A DNA stretch of 64,000 nucleotides from Actinomadura sp. NBRC 104412. Its GTDB lineage: Bacteria; Actinomycetota; Actinomycetes; Streptosporangiales; Streptosporangiaceae. The notes under the pieces were generated by a model. That model was not told the origin of the DNA. It made no database searches and saw nothing but the letters and a program-made list of their open reading frames with translations. Below, piece after piece: positions 17,328 through 26,634 of this stretch; the first letter of the stretch is position 1; each line of letters begins with the position of its first letter. The translations under genes and the position numbers were made by a program. The DNA lies in assembly GCF_030269515.1 (NCBI RefSeq), contig NZ_BSTM01000012.1, positions 1 to 64,000 on the forward strand, written 5' to 3'.

Positions 17328-18578
17328 ATGTTCCGCTCCCTGCGCATCCGCAACTACCGGCTGTACGCGTCCGGCCAGGTCGTCTCCAACACCGGGACCT
17401 GGATGCAGCGGGTCGCCCAGGACTGGCTCGTCCTGGACCTCACCCACGGCAGCGGCACCGCGCTGGGGATCACGACCGGGTTGCAGTTCCTGCCGATGCT
17501 GCTGTTCGGCCTCTGGGGCGGCGTGGTCGCCGACCGCTACCCCAAGCGCCGGGTGCTGATGATCACACAGGCGTCGATGGGGCTGCTCGCACTGATCCTG
17601 GGAGTTCTGGCGGTCACCGGCACCGCGCAGGTCTGGCAGGTGTACCTGCTGGCGTTCGGGCTCGGGCTGGCCACCGTGATCGACAACCCCAGCCGCCAGT
17701 CGTTCGTGGTCGAGATGGTCGGGCGGCGCGACCTGCCCAACGCCATCGCGCTCAACAGCGCCACGTTCAACGGCGCCCGCCTGGTCGGGCCCGCCGTGGC
17801 CGGGGTGCTGATCGCCGTGCTCGGCACCGGCCCGGTGTTCCTGCTGAACGCCGCCTCGTTCGGCGCCGTGCTGTTCGGCCTGTACGCGATGCGCGCGAGC
17901 GAGCTGAACCCGTCCGAACCGGTCAAGCGCGCCAAGGGCCAGCTCGTCGAGGGCCTGCGGTACGTGCGCGGACGCCGCGATCTGCTGCTGGTGCTCGTGC
18001 TGGTCGGGATGGTCGCCACGTTCGGAATGAACTTCCAGATCACCACGGCGCTGGTGGCCAGGCAGGTCTTCCACAGCGGGGCGTCCTCGTTCGGGCTGGC
18101 CTCCAGCATGCTCGCGCTCGGCGCGCTCATCGGCGCGCTGCTGGCGGCGCGGCGCGCGTCCCGGCCCCGGCTGCGGCTGCTGGTGGGGGCGGCGGCGCTG
18201 TTCGGCGCGCTGGAGATGATCACCGGTGTGATGCCGTCCTACTGGTCGTTCCTGGTCCTGCTGGTGCCCACGGGCATCGTCCTGATGACGTTCACCACCT
18301 CGGCCAACGCCACGATGCAACTGAGCGTGGCGCCGGAGATGCGCGGCCGGGTCATGGCGCTGTACATGTTCGTCTTCCTCGGCACCAACCCGCTGGGCGC
18401 CCCGATGATCGGCTGGCTCTCCGAGGCGTTCGGCCCCCGCATGACCATCGTCCTGGGCGGCCTGGTGGCCCTGCTCGCCGCCCTGGCCGTGGGGGCGCTG
18501 GCGGCGCCTCGTGGCAGCCTCCGCCGCCTCGCCGTCCGCCGCGATGGCACGCCCGCACTGGAGACGGCGCCGAAGTAA
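17328..18578 (+). CDS. MFS transporter, enterobactin exporter/DHA3-like
   Basis: This 416-residue permease begins MFRSLRIRNYRLYASGQVVSNTGTWMQ, the typical start of EntS/DHA3-like MFS proteins. It has the loop motif GVVADRYPKRRVL between helices 2 and 3, and ANATMQLSVAPEMRGRVMALYMFVFLG in the second half. Twelve membrane segments are expected. It is placed directly behind the MarR gene, suggesting regulated efflux. GGGGAAG lies about 9 nt before the ATG at 17328. The substrate is unknown. Confidence 0.9.
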   Translation: MFRSLRIRNYRLYASGQVVSNTGTWMQRVAQDWLVLDLTHGSGTALGITTGLQFLPMLLFGLWGGVVADRYPKRRVLMITQASMGLLALILGVLAVTGTAQVWQVYLLAFGLGLATVIDNPSRQSFVVEMVGRRDLPNAIALNSATFNGARLVGPAVAGVLIAVLGTGPVFLLNAASFGAVLFGLYAMRASELNPSEPVKRAKGQLVEGLRYVRGRRDLLLVLVLVGMVATFGMNFQITTALVARQVFHSGASSFGLASSMLALGALIGALLAARRASRPRLRLLVGAAALFGALEMITGVMPSYWSFLVLLVPTGIVLMTFTTSANATMQLSVAPEMRGRVMALYMFVFLGTNPLGAPMIGWLSEAFGPRMTIVLGGLVALLAALAVGALAAPRGSLRRLAVRRDGTPALETAPK

Positions 18579-18590
18579 GCTCTCGTTTTC

Positions 18591-19169
18591 ATGAGACTCT
18601 TCGTGGCGCTGGTGCCGCCACCGGAGGTCCTCGACGAGATCGAGGAGTTCATCTCCCCGCTCCACGCGGGGCCGCCACAGCTTCGCTGGGTTCGCCGGGA
18701 CCTGCTGCACGTCACCCTGGCCTTCCTCGGTGATGTCGACGACCGCACCCTGCAGCGGCTGCTTCCGCGGCTCCAGCGGGCCGTGGGCCGCCACGAACAC
18801 CTGTCCCTGTCGCTGGCGGGCGCCGGCGCGTTCCCCGGCAACGGCAAGCACGCCCGCGTGCTGTGGTCGGGTCTGTACGGCGACCGCCGCAAGCTGGCCC
18901 GGCTGGCGGCCTCGGCGGGCGCGGCGGGACGCAGGGCGGGCACGCCGCCCGACACTCACCGCACGTTCCGTCCCCATCTGACGCTGGCCCGCGCCCGCGT
19001 CCCGGTGGACGTCCGGCCGCTGCTGGAACCGCTGCAAACGTTCGCCGGAAGCCCGTGGACGGCCGACTCGGTCCATCTGATGGAGAGCCGCCTGCCGGGC
19101 AAGGGACGCACCCAGGTCGAGTACCAGCCCATCAAGACCTGGTCGCTGCGTCCCCCCAAGGAGGTCTGA
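18591..19169 (+). CDS. thpR: RNA 2',3'-cyclic phosphodiesterase (2H family)
   Basis: This 192-residue protein is of the 2'-5' RNA ligase/ThpR group. The two HxTx catalytic motifs are HVTL (His about 40) and HLTL (His about 129), spaced as in the family, and the N-terminus MRLFVALVPPPEVLDEIEEF is characteristic. The family hydrolyses RNA 2',3'-cyclic phosphates. It lies 12 bp behind the MFS gene. Its TGA stop at 19167-19169 directly abuts the stop of the convergent gene (TGATCA), with no spacer. Confidence 0.92.
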   Translation: MRLFVALVPPPEVLDEIEEFISPLHAGPPQLRWVRRDLLHVTLAFLGDVDDRTLQRLLPRLQRAVGRHEHLSLSLAGAGAFPGNGKHARVLWSGLYGDRRKLARLAASAGAAGRRAGTPPDTHRTFRPHLTLARARVPVDVRPLLEPLQTFAGSPWTADSVHLMESRLPGKGRTQVEYQPIKTWSLRPPKEV

Positions 19170-21341
19170 TCACAGTTCGGGCGGCGGGGGAGCGGGACGG
19201 TCGGCGTCCGGCGGTCCCCAGGGAAGCCCGTACCGCTCGCAGGCGCGGCGCAGCTCCTCCAGGTCGGGCGGGAACCCCACCTGGCGGAGCACCCGCCCCG
19301 CGGGGCTCCACACCACCAGCCGCGGCATCCGGTCGCCGGTCTCGTCGATGCCGACACCGCCGACCCGGTCGCGGGCCAGGTCCCATTCGACCCGGCCGCG
19401 GCGGGTGACGACCGCCAGCCCCGCCGCCGAGACGCGCAACTGGGACCGGTTGCGGTCGTACAGCCAGTAGCCTCCCAGGCCCACCAGCACCCCGGACGGC
19501 ACCGACCAGCTCGCCGCAGTGGTGAACCCGCCGACGTCCGGGCCGAGCCAGATCGCGCCGAGCAGCGCCACCAGCTCGCACAGCAGGACGCTCACGAGGT
19601 ACGTCCCGAGCCGGGAACGGCGCGTGGCGTCCAGCAGGGTGCCCGGCGCGTCCACAGGGCCGGCACGCTCCGCCTGGGCGGCCGTGCCCCCCTCCGCCGG
19701 GGGAACGGCCGAGCCTGGCTCCGGCGAGGACAGCGTGGCCACGGCCGAATGGAACGCGGCGGACAGATAGGCGTCGTACTCGGCGTCGGTCACCGGAAGC
19801 CCCGCCCGGCGGGCCGACTCGCGCAGGTCGGTACGCGCGATGCGCAGCGTGGACAGCGGCGCCGCGAAGAACTCGTCGCCGTCGGAGTCGTACAGCCGGA
19901 CCCAGGCGTGCCCGGAGATCGTCAGCAGCTCGATGCCGCCGATCCGGTCCTCCGGCATGCGCAGCACCACGTCGCCCGCCGCGTCCGCCCAGCCGAGGCC
20001 CCCATCGGCGACCACCAGCCGCCCGCCGGGGACCTGCGCGAAGATCTCGGGCAGCCCGTCCAGGCCGTACTCGGGCGTGCGCGGCTGCCGCGCGCCTGGC
20101 GTGATCACCCGGTAGCCGTGGTCGTCGAGGGCGTGCGCGAGCTGGAAGGTGTCCAGCCCGTGCGCGGGAAGCCGGGCGACCAGCCGGAGCCGGTGGTCGA
20201 ACGCCAGCACCGCCGGGTCGGCGCGCCGGGGCTCGCCGGTCAGCGGGTCGGGCCGCAGCCCGGGACCGATGACCAGCGCCGCGATCCGCGCCGCCGGAAG
20301 CCGCACGGGCTGCCGCGTCCGCGGGACGCCGCGCACCTCCAGCCGGTCGCCGGAGATCGTCCACCGGATCCGCGCGTCCCGCAGCAGCCGCCGCCGCGCC
20401 AGCAGCACCGCGCCGATCGCCGCCAGCGCCCAGCAGGCCGCCGCCAGCCTGGCGCCGAACCCGCCGGTCCCCTCCACCGCGATCCGCGCGATCATGATCG
20501 TGCCGAGCAGCACGGTCAGCACGCCCAGCGCCACGACCCTGCGGCGGCTGGGCAGCGGCTCCGGCGTCGCCAGCCGCACCGGCTCGCGCGGCGCGGGGGA
20601 GGCCGCGGGCTCCAGCTCCACCGTCCCCACGGGGTTGGCCGGCGCCCCGGGTGTCTCCGCCGGTCCGGCGGGGCTCTCGGCGTCCTTCCCGGACGCGGAG
20701 GACTCGACGGCGACCGCCGGTTCGGCGGGCTCGGCCGTGGCGACGGGGCCGCGCGGCGGCTCGTGCGCGGCGGCCAGCAGCTTCGCCTCCTGGTCGAGCA
20801 GCCGCTGCTCGGCGACCTGATGGCGGGGCAGGCCCAGGTCGCCGGGGCCGTCGCCGGACGGGACGGGCGCCTCGGCCAGCTCGGCGGCGTCACCGTCCAG
20901 CAGGTGGATCGGGATGCCCAGCCGCCGGGCCGTCACGAACAGCGGCAGCGGCTCGAACCCCATCGAGTCCAGGGTCCCGATCGGCGTCCGGCCGAACTTG
21001 TGCAGGACGGTCAGGACGTTGTCGCCCGTCGTCACGGCCAGGCCCTCGACCCGGGCCCGCTCGTACCGGATCATCGGCAGGCCGCCGGGCCCCAGCCGCT
21101 CCAGCCCCTCGGCCGACAGCCGCCAGTACGGGCGCGGGCGCCGCCGCCTGGCCTCGGGGGACGCGCCCAGCGCCCACGGCAGCGCCGCCACCGCGACGAT
21201 CAGCGCCGCCCACAGCCAGACCGGACGGATCGGCAGCAACGCCAGGACCACCGCGAGCAGGGTGAACGGTCCCGCGGCGACCGGACGCCACCGGCCGCCG
21301 GGCCCGCGCAGGCCCACCAGCTCATGCTCCACAGCAGGCAT
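19170..21341 (-). CDS. Large hypothetical membrane protein
   Basis: This 723-residue protein has three hydrophobic hairpins, each followed by a soluble segment. The hydrophobic regions are near residues 22-58 (two segments), 270-320 (two segments, VVALGVLTVLLGTIMIARIAV and AACWALAAIGAVLLARR) and about 590-625. Soluble segments such as YWRLSAEGLERLGPGGLPMIRYERARVEGLAV and WTISGDRLEVRGVPRTRQPVRLP look like repeated PH/bPH-type strands after each hairpin, suggesting an internally triplicated layout. A Pro/Ala/Glu-rich linker covers about 170-255. Function unknown. Confidence 0.75.
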   Translation of the reverse strand: MPAVEHELVGLRGPGGRWRPVAAGPFTLLAVVLALLPIRPVWLWAALIVAVAALPWALGASPEARRRRPRPYWRLSAEGLERLGPGGLPMIRYERARVEGLAVTTGDNVLTVLHKFGRTPIGTLDSMGFEPLPLFVTARRLGIPIHLLDGDAAELAEAPVPSGDGPGDLGLPRHQVAEQRLLDQEAKLLAAAHEPPRGPVATAEPAEPAVAVESSASGKDAESPAGPAETPGAPANPVGTVELEPAASPAPREPVRLATPEPLPSRRRVVALGVLTVLLGTIMIARIAVEGTGGFGARLAAACWALAAIGAVLLARRRLLRDARIRWTISGDRLEVRGVPRTRQPVRLPAARIAALVIGPGLRPDPLTGEPRRADPAVLAFDHRLRLVARLPAHGLDTFQLAHALDDHGYRVITPGARQPRTPEYGLDGLPEIFAQVPGGRLVVADGGLGWADAAGDVVLRMPEDRIGGIELLTISGHAWVRLYDSDGDEFFAAPLSTLRIARTDLRESARRAGLPVTDAEYDAYLSAAFHSAVATLSSPEPGSAVPPAEGGTAAQAERAGPVDAPGTLLDATRRSRLGTYLVSVLLCELVALLGAIWLGPDVGGFTTAASWSVPSGVLVGLGGYWLYDRNRSQLRVSAAGLAVVTRRGRVEWDLARDRVGGVGIDETGDRMPRLVVWSPAGRVLRQVGFPPDLEELRRACERYGLPWGPPDADRPAPPPPEL

Positions 21342-21440
21342 CCTCTCGCGCGTCCGGTCTCCTTCGCTGCCCTCCGCGGCACGCCCGGTCCGGGACGCAC
21401 CCCGTTCCCTCCCGGAGGCGGCGGACGTCCCGCCCCTCCA

Positions 21441-22523
21441 TCATGATCGCCTGCGCAGCAGCGCGTAACCCAGCGCCGCCGTCGCGCCCAGGGCGAGGAA
21501 CAGCCCGACGCTCGCCCCCGTCGAGTCCCGCCGGCCCTCGGTGGCGTCCCGCCGCGCCTGCGGGGACGCGCTGGAGGTCGCGCTGGGGGACGGCCGCGCC
21601 TCCTCGGGAACCGGCACGCGGTACACCGGCTGCGAGACGCCCTCCGAACCGGCCAGCAGCCACCGCCCGTCCGCCGTGTACGCGATCGACTCGCCCTGTT
21701 CCTGCGCGGGTATTCCCACCGAGGTCAGCGAGCGGCCGGGCCGCCCGTCGGCGCCCATCCGGTAGATCCGCGCCCCGAAGTAGTTGCGGATGACGAAGGT
21801 GCGGCCGTCCGGCGCGAACGCCGCGTCGGTGGCGAGCGTGGGCGCGTCGCCGACCTTGCGCAGGGTGTTGGCACGCTCCGTGCTGAGCTTCGCGGGCGCC
21901 CGGTACAGCGCGCCGGTGAACAGCTTGCTGGCGATGTAGAGCCGGTTCGTCCGCGGGTCGATCATCATCGCCTCGGCGTTGCGCGGCCCGTCCTCGTAGG
22001 TGAACCGGAACGCGGTCGCGCGTACCGTCCTGGTGCGCAGGCTCGCGGGCTCGGTGACCCGGTACACGGTGACGTACGGCCAGGCCCCGCCGAGGTTGTC
22101 CCCGATGTCCGCCACGAAGATCGCCGGTCTGCCGCGCTCGTCCCGCCCCATCGCCATCGCCTCCCAGTCGCGGGCACGGGCGCCCGCCAGGCTCAGCACG
22201 GCCCGCGTCCTGCCGTCCGGGCCCAGGGCGAAGATCTGGGCGACGCCGCCGGAGTCGTTTTGGGTGTAGACGATGCCCGGGTGCCTGCGGCTCACCGCGA
22301 GCCCGCTGGACTCGTTGATCCGCGGATCGGCGACGGTGAACGCGACCTTCGCGTCGTCCCGCGAACCCCTGCCGGAGGCGTGCGCGGCGGACGCGGGCTG
22401 CGGGGCGGCGATCAGGACCGAGCCGGCGAGCAGGGCGGAAACCGCGGGGAGGGCGAGGAGGGCGGGCGTGACCCTGGGTCCCGGGCCGGGTCGTCGCCGG
22501 GGACGTGACGGGCGCGCTGGCAT
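21441..22523 (-). CDS. Secreted/anchored beta-propeller-like protein
   Basis: This 360-residue protein has an Arg-rich n-region and a hydrophobic signal (about residues 18-46, ending near PASAAHA). Extracellular repeats suggest a beta-propeller: INESSGLAVSRRHPGIVYTQNDSGG, DWEAMAMGRDERGRPAIFVADIGDN, and GESIAYTADGRWLLAGSEG. A Ser/Ala/Pro linker and a C-terminal membrane segment with an Arg tail (VGLFLALGATAALGYALLRRRS) complete it. It is therefore probably anchored at the cell surface. Cargo or ligand is unknown. Confidence 0.8.
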   Translation of the reverse strand: MPARPSRPRRRPGPGPRVTPALLALPAVSALLAGSVLIAAPQPASAAHASGRGSRDDAKVAFTVADPRINESSGLAVSRRHPGIVYTQNDSGGVAQIFALGPDGRTRAVLSLAGARARDWEAMAMGRDERGRPAIFVADIGDNLGGAWPYVTVYRVTEPASLRTRTVRATAFRFTYEDGPRNAEAMMIDPRTNRLYIASKLFTGALYRAPAKLSTERANTLRKVGDAPTLATDAAFAPDGRTFVIRNYFGARIYRMGADGRPGRSLTSVGIPAQEQGESIAYTADGRWLLAGSEGVSQPVYRVPVPEEARPSPSATSSASPQARRDATEGRRDSTGASVGLFLALGATAALGYALLRRRS

Positions 22524-22586
22524 ACTCCGATCATCCCCCGTTCCCGCGCCGAAACGATCACCGCATGCCCCGTGGCCGGGCCTCCC

Positions 22587-22670
22587 TCAGCCGAACACGG
22601 CGCCGGCGACCACGCACAGGATCAGCGCGGTCAGCACGGTCGGGAGGAGCCACCGGGGCGCACGGTTCAC
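22587..22670 (-). CDS. Possible 27-residue single-span membrane peptide
   Basis: A GTG-started frame encodes NRAPRWLLPTVLTALILC and continues to AGAVFG: a short basic start followed by one hydrophobic helix, ending in TGA. The pattern (Arg-Trp anchor, then about 20 hydrophobic residues) is protein-like, but no clear ribosome-binding site is visible. It lies between the secreted protein and the glutamine amidotransferase gene. Coding status is uncertain. Confidence 0.45.
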   Translation of the reverse strand: MNRAPRWLLPTVLTALILCVVAGAVFG

Positions 22671-22803
22671 GGCACCGAGCTTAATCCACGTCCGGCGGCG
22701 ACCCCTCCGCCCCGCGCTGACCAGGCCGGTACGTGACGCACGCCATCCCGCGCCCGTGCCGGGGCGGGCGAACCGGACTCCGGTGATCGGCGTCGAAGAA
22801 TGC

Positions 22804-23766
22804 ATGTGCGGCTTGTTCGGATTGTTGCGCTCGGCCGGGGCCGAGCACCCCGCCCAGGCGTCGGACGCGTTCGTGGCGCTGGGCACCCTCGCCGAGGAAC
22901 GCGGCCGTGACTCCGCCGGCATCGCCCTGTTCACGGGCCACCCGGCGCAGGACGGCGAGGCCCTCGCCCCGGTCGGCGAGGTGGACGACGTCCGGTCCGA
23001 CCTGCTGCACGCCGGCTGCCGCGTCGTGAAGGGCCGGGGCGCGTTCTCCGGCACCTGGCGGCCCGACCTCCTCGAACTGCTGGACGAGGCGCCGGTGGCC
23101 ATGGGCCACACCCGCTGGGCGACCCAGGGTTCCCCGCGCGAGCTGGCCAACGCCGGCCCGCTGCTCGTCCCGTCTCCCAGCCCGGCGCCCGGCGTGCCCG
23201 CCCCTCCCGGCATCGTCGCCACCCACAACGGGGACGTGGACGCGCAACTGCTGCGCACGCTGTACGAGCTGCCGCCCGCGACCGGCACCACCGACAGTGA
23301 GCGGATCTTCCAGGTGCTGGCCCGCAGGCGCACCCCGGAGGAGATCACCGGCGCGCTGTCCACACTGATCGGGCGGGCGGCCCTGGCCTGGGTCGACCGG
23401 TCACGTCCCGACCGGGTGCACCTGGCCCGAGCCGCGCTCAGCCCCCTGTACGTCGCCGTGGACACCGAGCACAACCTCTACTGGGCGTCCAACCCTCGCT
23501 GGTTCCGGGAGGTCGAGCGGCACACCCGTGTCCGCTTCGCCACCGTCGTCATGCTGCGCGAGGGCACGTACCTGCACACCGGCCTGGTGAAGGGGCGGCC
23601 GCAGGTGCTGGCCGGCGCCACGTTCAGGCCGCTGATCCGTCCCATCGACCTGGACGAACGGGTGTGGACCGGCTTCACCCCGGAGGACATGGCCCGCGAC
23701 CGCGCCGAGCTGCGCCACGAGATGATCAGCGGCAACGGCACGGGCCCCCTGCCGACCGTGGTCTAG
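22804..23766 (+). CDS. Class II glutamine amidotransferase
   Basis: This 320-residue Ntn-type amidotransferase starts MCGLFGLLRS, so Cys2 is the nucleophile after Met removal. Further family motifs are RGRDSAGIALF, MGHTRWATQGSP (the Arg/Trp loop binding glutamine) and THNGDVD. There is no fused synthetase or sugar-isomerase domain, so the ammonia acceptor is unknown; it resembles GlmS/PurF N-terminal domains and EgtC-like stand-alone enzymes. Its TAG stop overlaps the stop of convergent serC by 4 bp (CTAG). Confidence 0.85.
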   Translation: MCGLFGLLRSAGAEHPAQASDAFVALGTLAEERGRDSAGIALFTGHPAQDGEALAPVGEVDDVRSDLLHAGCRVVKGRGAFSGTWRPDLLELLDEAPVAMGHTRWATQGSPRELANAGPLLVPSPSPAPGVPAPPGIVATHNGDVDAQLLRTLYELPPATGTTDSERIFQVLARRRTPEEITGALSTLIGRAALAWVDRSRPDRVHLARAALSPLYVAVDTEHNLYWASNPRWFREVERHTRVRFATVVMLREGTYLHTGLVKGRPQVLAGATFRPLIRPIDLDERVWTGFTPEDMARDRAELRHEMISGNGTGPLPTVV

Positions 23767-24899
23767 AGGCGCTCGACGACGTAGTCGATGCAGGCGGTCA
23801 GGGCCTCCACGTCCGAGGGGTCGACCGCCGGGAACATCCCGATGCGGAGCTGGTTGCGGCCCAGCTTCCGGTACGGCTCGGTGTCGACGATGCCGTTGGC
23901 CCGCAGCGTCCTGGCGACGGCGGCGGCGTCGACCTCGTCGGTGAAGTCGACGGTCCCGACCACGTTCGAGCGCTGCGCGGGGTCGGCCACGAACGGCGTG
24001 GCGAACGAGGACTTCTCCGCCCAGGTGTAGAGCCGCTGCGCGGAGTCGGCGGTGCGGGCCGTGGTCCAGGCCAGGCCGCCCTGCTCGTTCATCCACTCGA
24101 CCTGCTCGGCGAGCAGCAGCAGCGTCGCGACGGCCGGGGTGTTGTAGGTCTGGTCCTTCGCGGAGTTGTCGACCACGGTCCTCAGGTTGAGGAACTCGGG
24201 GACGTACCGACCGGACGAGGCGATCTCCTCGATCCTGGCCAGCGCGGCCGGGGAGGCCAGCGCGACCCACAGCCCGCCGTCGGCGGCGAAGCTCTTCTGC
24301 GGCGCGAAGTAGTAGACGTCGGTCTCGCTCACGTCCACGGGCAGCCCGCCGGCGCCGGACGTGGCGTCGACCAGCACCAGCGCCTCCTCGGCGCTCGTGC
24401 CCGCCGGCCGCTTGATCGGCATGGCGACGCCGGTGGAGGTCTCGTTGTGGGTGAGGGCGTAGACGTCGATGCCGTCCTCGGCGCGCGGCAGCGGGTGGGT
24501 GCCGGGGTCGGACGCGATCACCGACGGGTCCTCAAGCCAGGGCGCGCCCTTGGTGACCTTGGCGAACTTGCTGGAGAACTCGCCGAACGTCAGGTGCTGC
24601 GACCGCGAGCGGACCAGGCCGAACGCGGCGGCGTCCCAGAACGCCGTGGTGCCGCCGTTGCTGAGCAGGACCTGGTACCCCTCGGGCAGCGAGAACAGCC
24701 GCGACATGCCCGCGCGGACCCGTCCGACCAGGGACTTGACCGGCTTCTGCCGGTGCGAGGTCCCCATGTACGTCGCCCCGGATTCCGCCAGCGCGGCGAG
24801 CTGCTCGGGGCGCACCTTGGACGGGCCGCACCCGAACCGCCCGTCGGCGGGCTTGAGGTCGTCGGGAAGGACAATGGCTGGTTTGGCGCTCTCGGTCAC
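23763..24899 (-). CDS. serC: Phosphoserine aminotransferase
   Basis: This 378-residue PLP enzyme of serine biosynthesis converts 3-phosphohydroxypyruvate and glutamate to phosphoserine and 2-oxoglutarate. It shows GRFGCGPSKVRPEQL at the start, YMGTSHRQKPVK, LLSNGGTTAFWDAA, LVDATSGAGGLPVDV (PLP-binding Asp) and PQKSFAADGG with the Schiff-base Lys at about 202. It is of the actinobacterial type (KPADGRFGCGPSKVR). The start is GTG at 24899. Confidence 0.96.
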   Translation of the reverse strand: MTESAKPAIVLPDDLKPADGRFGCGPSKVRPEQLAALAESGATYMGTSHRQKPVKSLVGRVRAGMSRLFSLPEGYQVLLSNGGTTAFWDAAAFGLVRSRSQHLTFGEFSSKFAKVTKGAPWLEDPSVIASDPGTHPLPRAEDGIDVYALTHNETSTGVAMPIKRPAGTSAEEALVLVDATSGAGGLPVDVSETDVYYFAPQKSFAADGGLWVALASPAALARIEEIASSGRYVPEFLNLRTVVDNSAKDQTYNTPAVATLLLLAEQVEWMNEQGGLAWTTARTADSAQRLYTWAEKSSFATPFVADPAQRSNVVGTVDFTDEVDAAAVARTLRANGIVDTEPYRKLGRNQLRIGMFPAVDPSDVEALTACIDYVVERL

Positions 24900-24999
24900 C
24901 CGAAAAAGGCTACAGCGTCTCCCGCAAGCTCCAGCCGCGGACCCCTGACGTGCGGACGCGGGTCCCGCGGCCCTGCGGACGCCATGACCTGCGCGCGGG

Positions 25000-25344
25000 T
25001 CATCGGCGGTGGCGGAGGGTCCAGGTGGTGAGGGCCGCGAGGCCGATCAGGCAGAGCGCGGCGATCGTGGCGGGCGGGTAGAGCCAGGGGTCGTCGCGGC
25101 CGTGCGCCTTGACGGCCGTGGTGATCGAGTCGTAGGCCAGGAAGCCCAGCAGACCGGCGACGAGGACGAGGGTGAGGCGCCCCGCAACGGCGTTGGTGCG
25201 GCGCCGCCTCTCTTCTCGCTCCGCCTCGTACCGCCGCAGCTCCTCGGCCGGGTCCGCCCGGCGTCCCTCACCGACGCCGGGTGCCGGGCCGATGTCGCCT
25301 TCCAGCGCCCCTTCGAGGGGGTCGGCGTCATCGTCGTCGGTCAC
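25000..25344 (-). CDS. Small two-span membrane protein
   Basis: This 114-residue protein has an acidic N-terminus (MTDDDDADPLEGALEGD), a charged helical stretch (ELRRYEAEREERRRRT) and two membrane segments (LTLVLVAGLLGFLAYDSI and PPATIAALCLIGLAALTTWTL). It ends in RHRR. The start is GTG at 25344. It lies between citrate synthase and serC on the same strand. Function unknown. Confidence 0.7.
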   Translation of the reverse strand: MTDDDDADPLEGALEGDIGPAPGVGEGRRADPAEELRRYEAEREERRRRTNAVAGRLTLVLVAGLLGFLAYDSITTAVKAHGRDDPWLYPPATIAALCLIGLAALTTWTLRHRR

Positions 25345-25426
25345 ATGCCAAGGATGGCAAAACGCGGTCGTGCTCGGAAACCGTGGGCTCGTGGGGCGTT
25401 GGGGATCGCTGTACGGGGGACTGGGC

Positions 25427-26530
25427 CTACTTCTTCAAAACTTCGGCGGCTCCGGGGACCTCGTCGATGGAGCGGGTGCCGGGGCCGACGTACCGGGCGC
25501 TGGGGCGGACGAGGCGGCCGGTGCGCTTCTGCTCCAGGATGTGGGCGGCCCACCCGGCGGTGCGGCCGCAGGTGAACATGGCGGGCATCATCCCGGTCGG
25601 GACCTCGGCGAAGTCCAGGATGACCGCCGCCCAGAACTCGACGTTGGTCTCGATCGCGCGGTCGGGACGGCGTTCGCGCAGCTCGGCCAGGGCGGCGTCC
25701 TCCAGGGCCTTGGCCGCCTCGTACCGGGGGGCGCCGAGCTCCTTGGCGGTGCGCCGCAGGACGCGGGCGCGCGGGTCCTCGGCGCGGTAGACGCGGTGGC
25801 CGAAGCCCATCAGCCGCTCGCCGGAGTCGAGGATGCCGGTGACGACCTTGCGGGCGTCGCCGAGCTGTTCCACCTTCTCGATCATCGGCAGCACCCGCGC
25901 GGGCGCGCCGCCGTGCAGCGGACCGGACATGGCGCCGATCGCGCCCGAGATGCTGGCGGCCACGTCCGCTCCGGTGGAGGCGATGACGCGGGCGGTGAAG
26001 GTGGAGGCGTTGAGCCCGTGCTCGGCGGCCGACACCCAGTACGCGTCGATGGCCTGGACATGCTTGGGATCCGGCTCGCCGCGCCATCGGATCATGAACC
26101 GTTCGGTGATGGTGTCGCCCTCGTCGATGCGCGACTGCGGCACCATCGGCTGGGAGACGCCGCGGGCCGACTGCGCCACGAACGACAGCGCGGTGACCGA
26201 TACTCGGGCGAGATCGGCGCGGGCCTCCTCGTCGGAGATGTCCAGGAGGGGGCGCATCCCGTACGCGGGGGCCAGGATCGGCAGCGCGCTTTGCACGTCC
26301 ACGCGGACGTCACCGGAGGTCACCGGGAGCACGTGGGGCTCGGCCGGGGCGAGGCCGGGGGTGAAGCTGTTGTCGACGAGCAGGCCCCAGGCGTCACCGA
26401 AGGAGACGCGGCCGACCAGGTCCTCGATGTCGACGCCGCGGTAGCGGAGGGCGCCTCCTTCCTTGTCCGGTTCGGCGATCTCGGTCTCGAAGGCCACGAC
26501 CCCTTCGAGACCGGGTTTGAAGTCGGACAT
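25427..26530 (-). CDS. Citrate synthase (citrate synthase 2 type)
   Basis: This 367-residue enzyme condenses acetyl-CoA and oxaloacetate. Catalytic residues are visible as His in GPLHGGAP (about 206), His in LMGFGHRVYR (about 245) and Asp in VILDFAEVP (about 306); AAEHGLNASTFTAR is also present. The short length and MSDFKPGLEGVVAFETEIAEP start match the actinobacterial citrate synthase 2 / citrate-methylcitrate synthase group rather than hexameric GltA, so methylcitrate synthase activity cannot be excluded. The ATG at 26530 is preceded by AGGAGAAAGG and AGGAC. It is divergent from pdxH, with 104 bp shared as promoter region. Confidence 0.93.
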   Translation of the reverse strand: MSDFKPGLEGVVAFETEIAEPDKEGGALRYRGVDIEDLVGRVSFGDAWGLLVDNSFTPGLAPAEPHVLPVTSGDVRVDVQSALPILAPAYGMRPLLDISDEEARADLARVSVTALSFVAQSARGVSQPMVPQSRIDEGDTITERFMIRWRGEPDPKHVQAIDAYWVSAAEHGLNASTFTARVIASTGADVAASISGAIGAMSGPLHGGAPARVLPMIEKVEQLGDARKVVTGILDSGERLMGFGHRVYRAEDPRARVLRRTAKELGAPRYEAAKALEDAALAELRERRPDRAIETNVEFWAAVILDFAEVPTGMMPAMFTCGRTAGWAAHILEQKRTGRLVRPSARYVGPGTRSIDEVPGAAEVLKK

Positions 26531-26634
26531 GGTGTCCTGCCTTTCTCCTGCTAGTGATAAGGCGGTGCCGTGCCATTGAACCCTGTCCGTCCTACTGAGG
26601 AGTACCCAGGTCCCTTTGAGATGCACTACCGCAG

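Noticed and set aside
24951..24970. CGCGGGTCCCGCG as a terminator for serC or the upstream gene
   Set aside because: The arms leave a single-base loop, so it cannot form a proper hairpin. It is better seen as a chance palindrome in GC-rich DNA.
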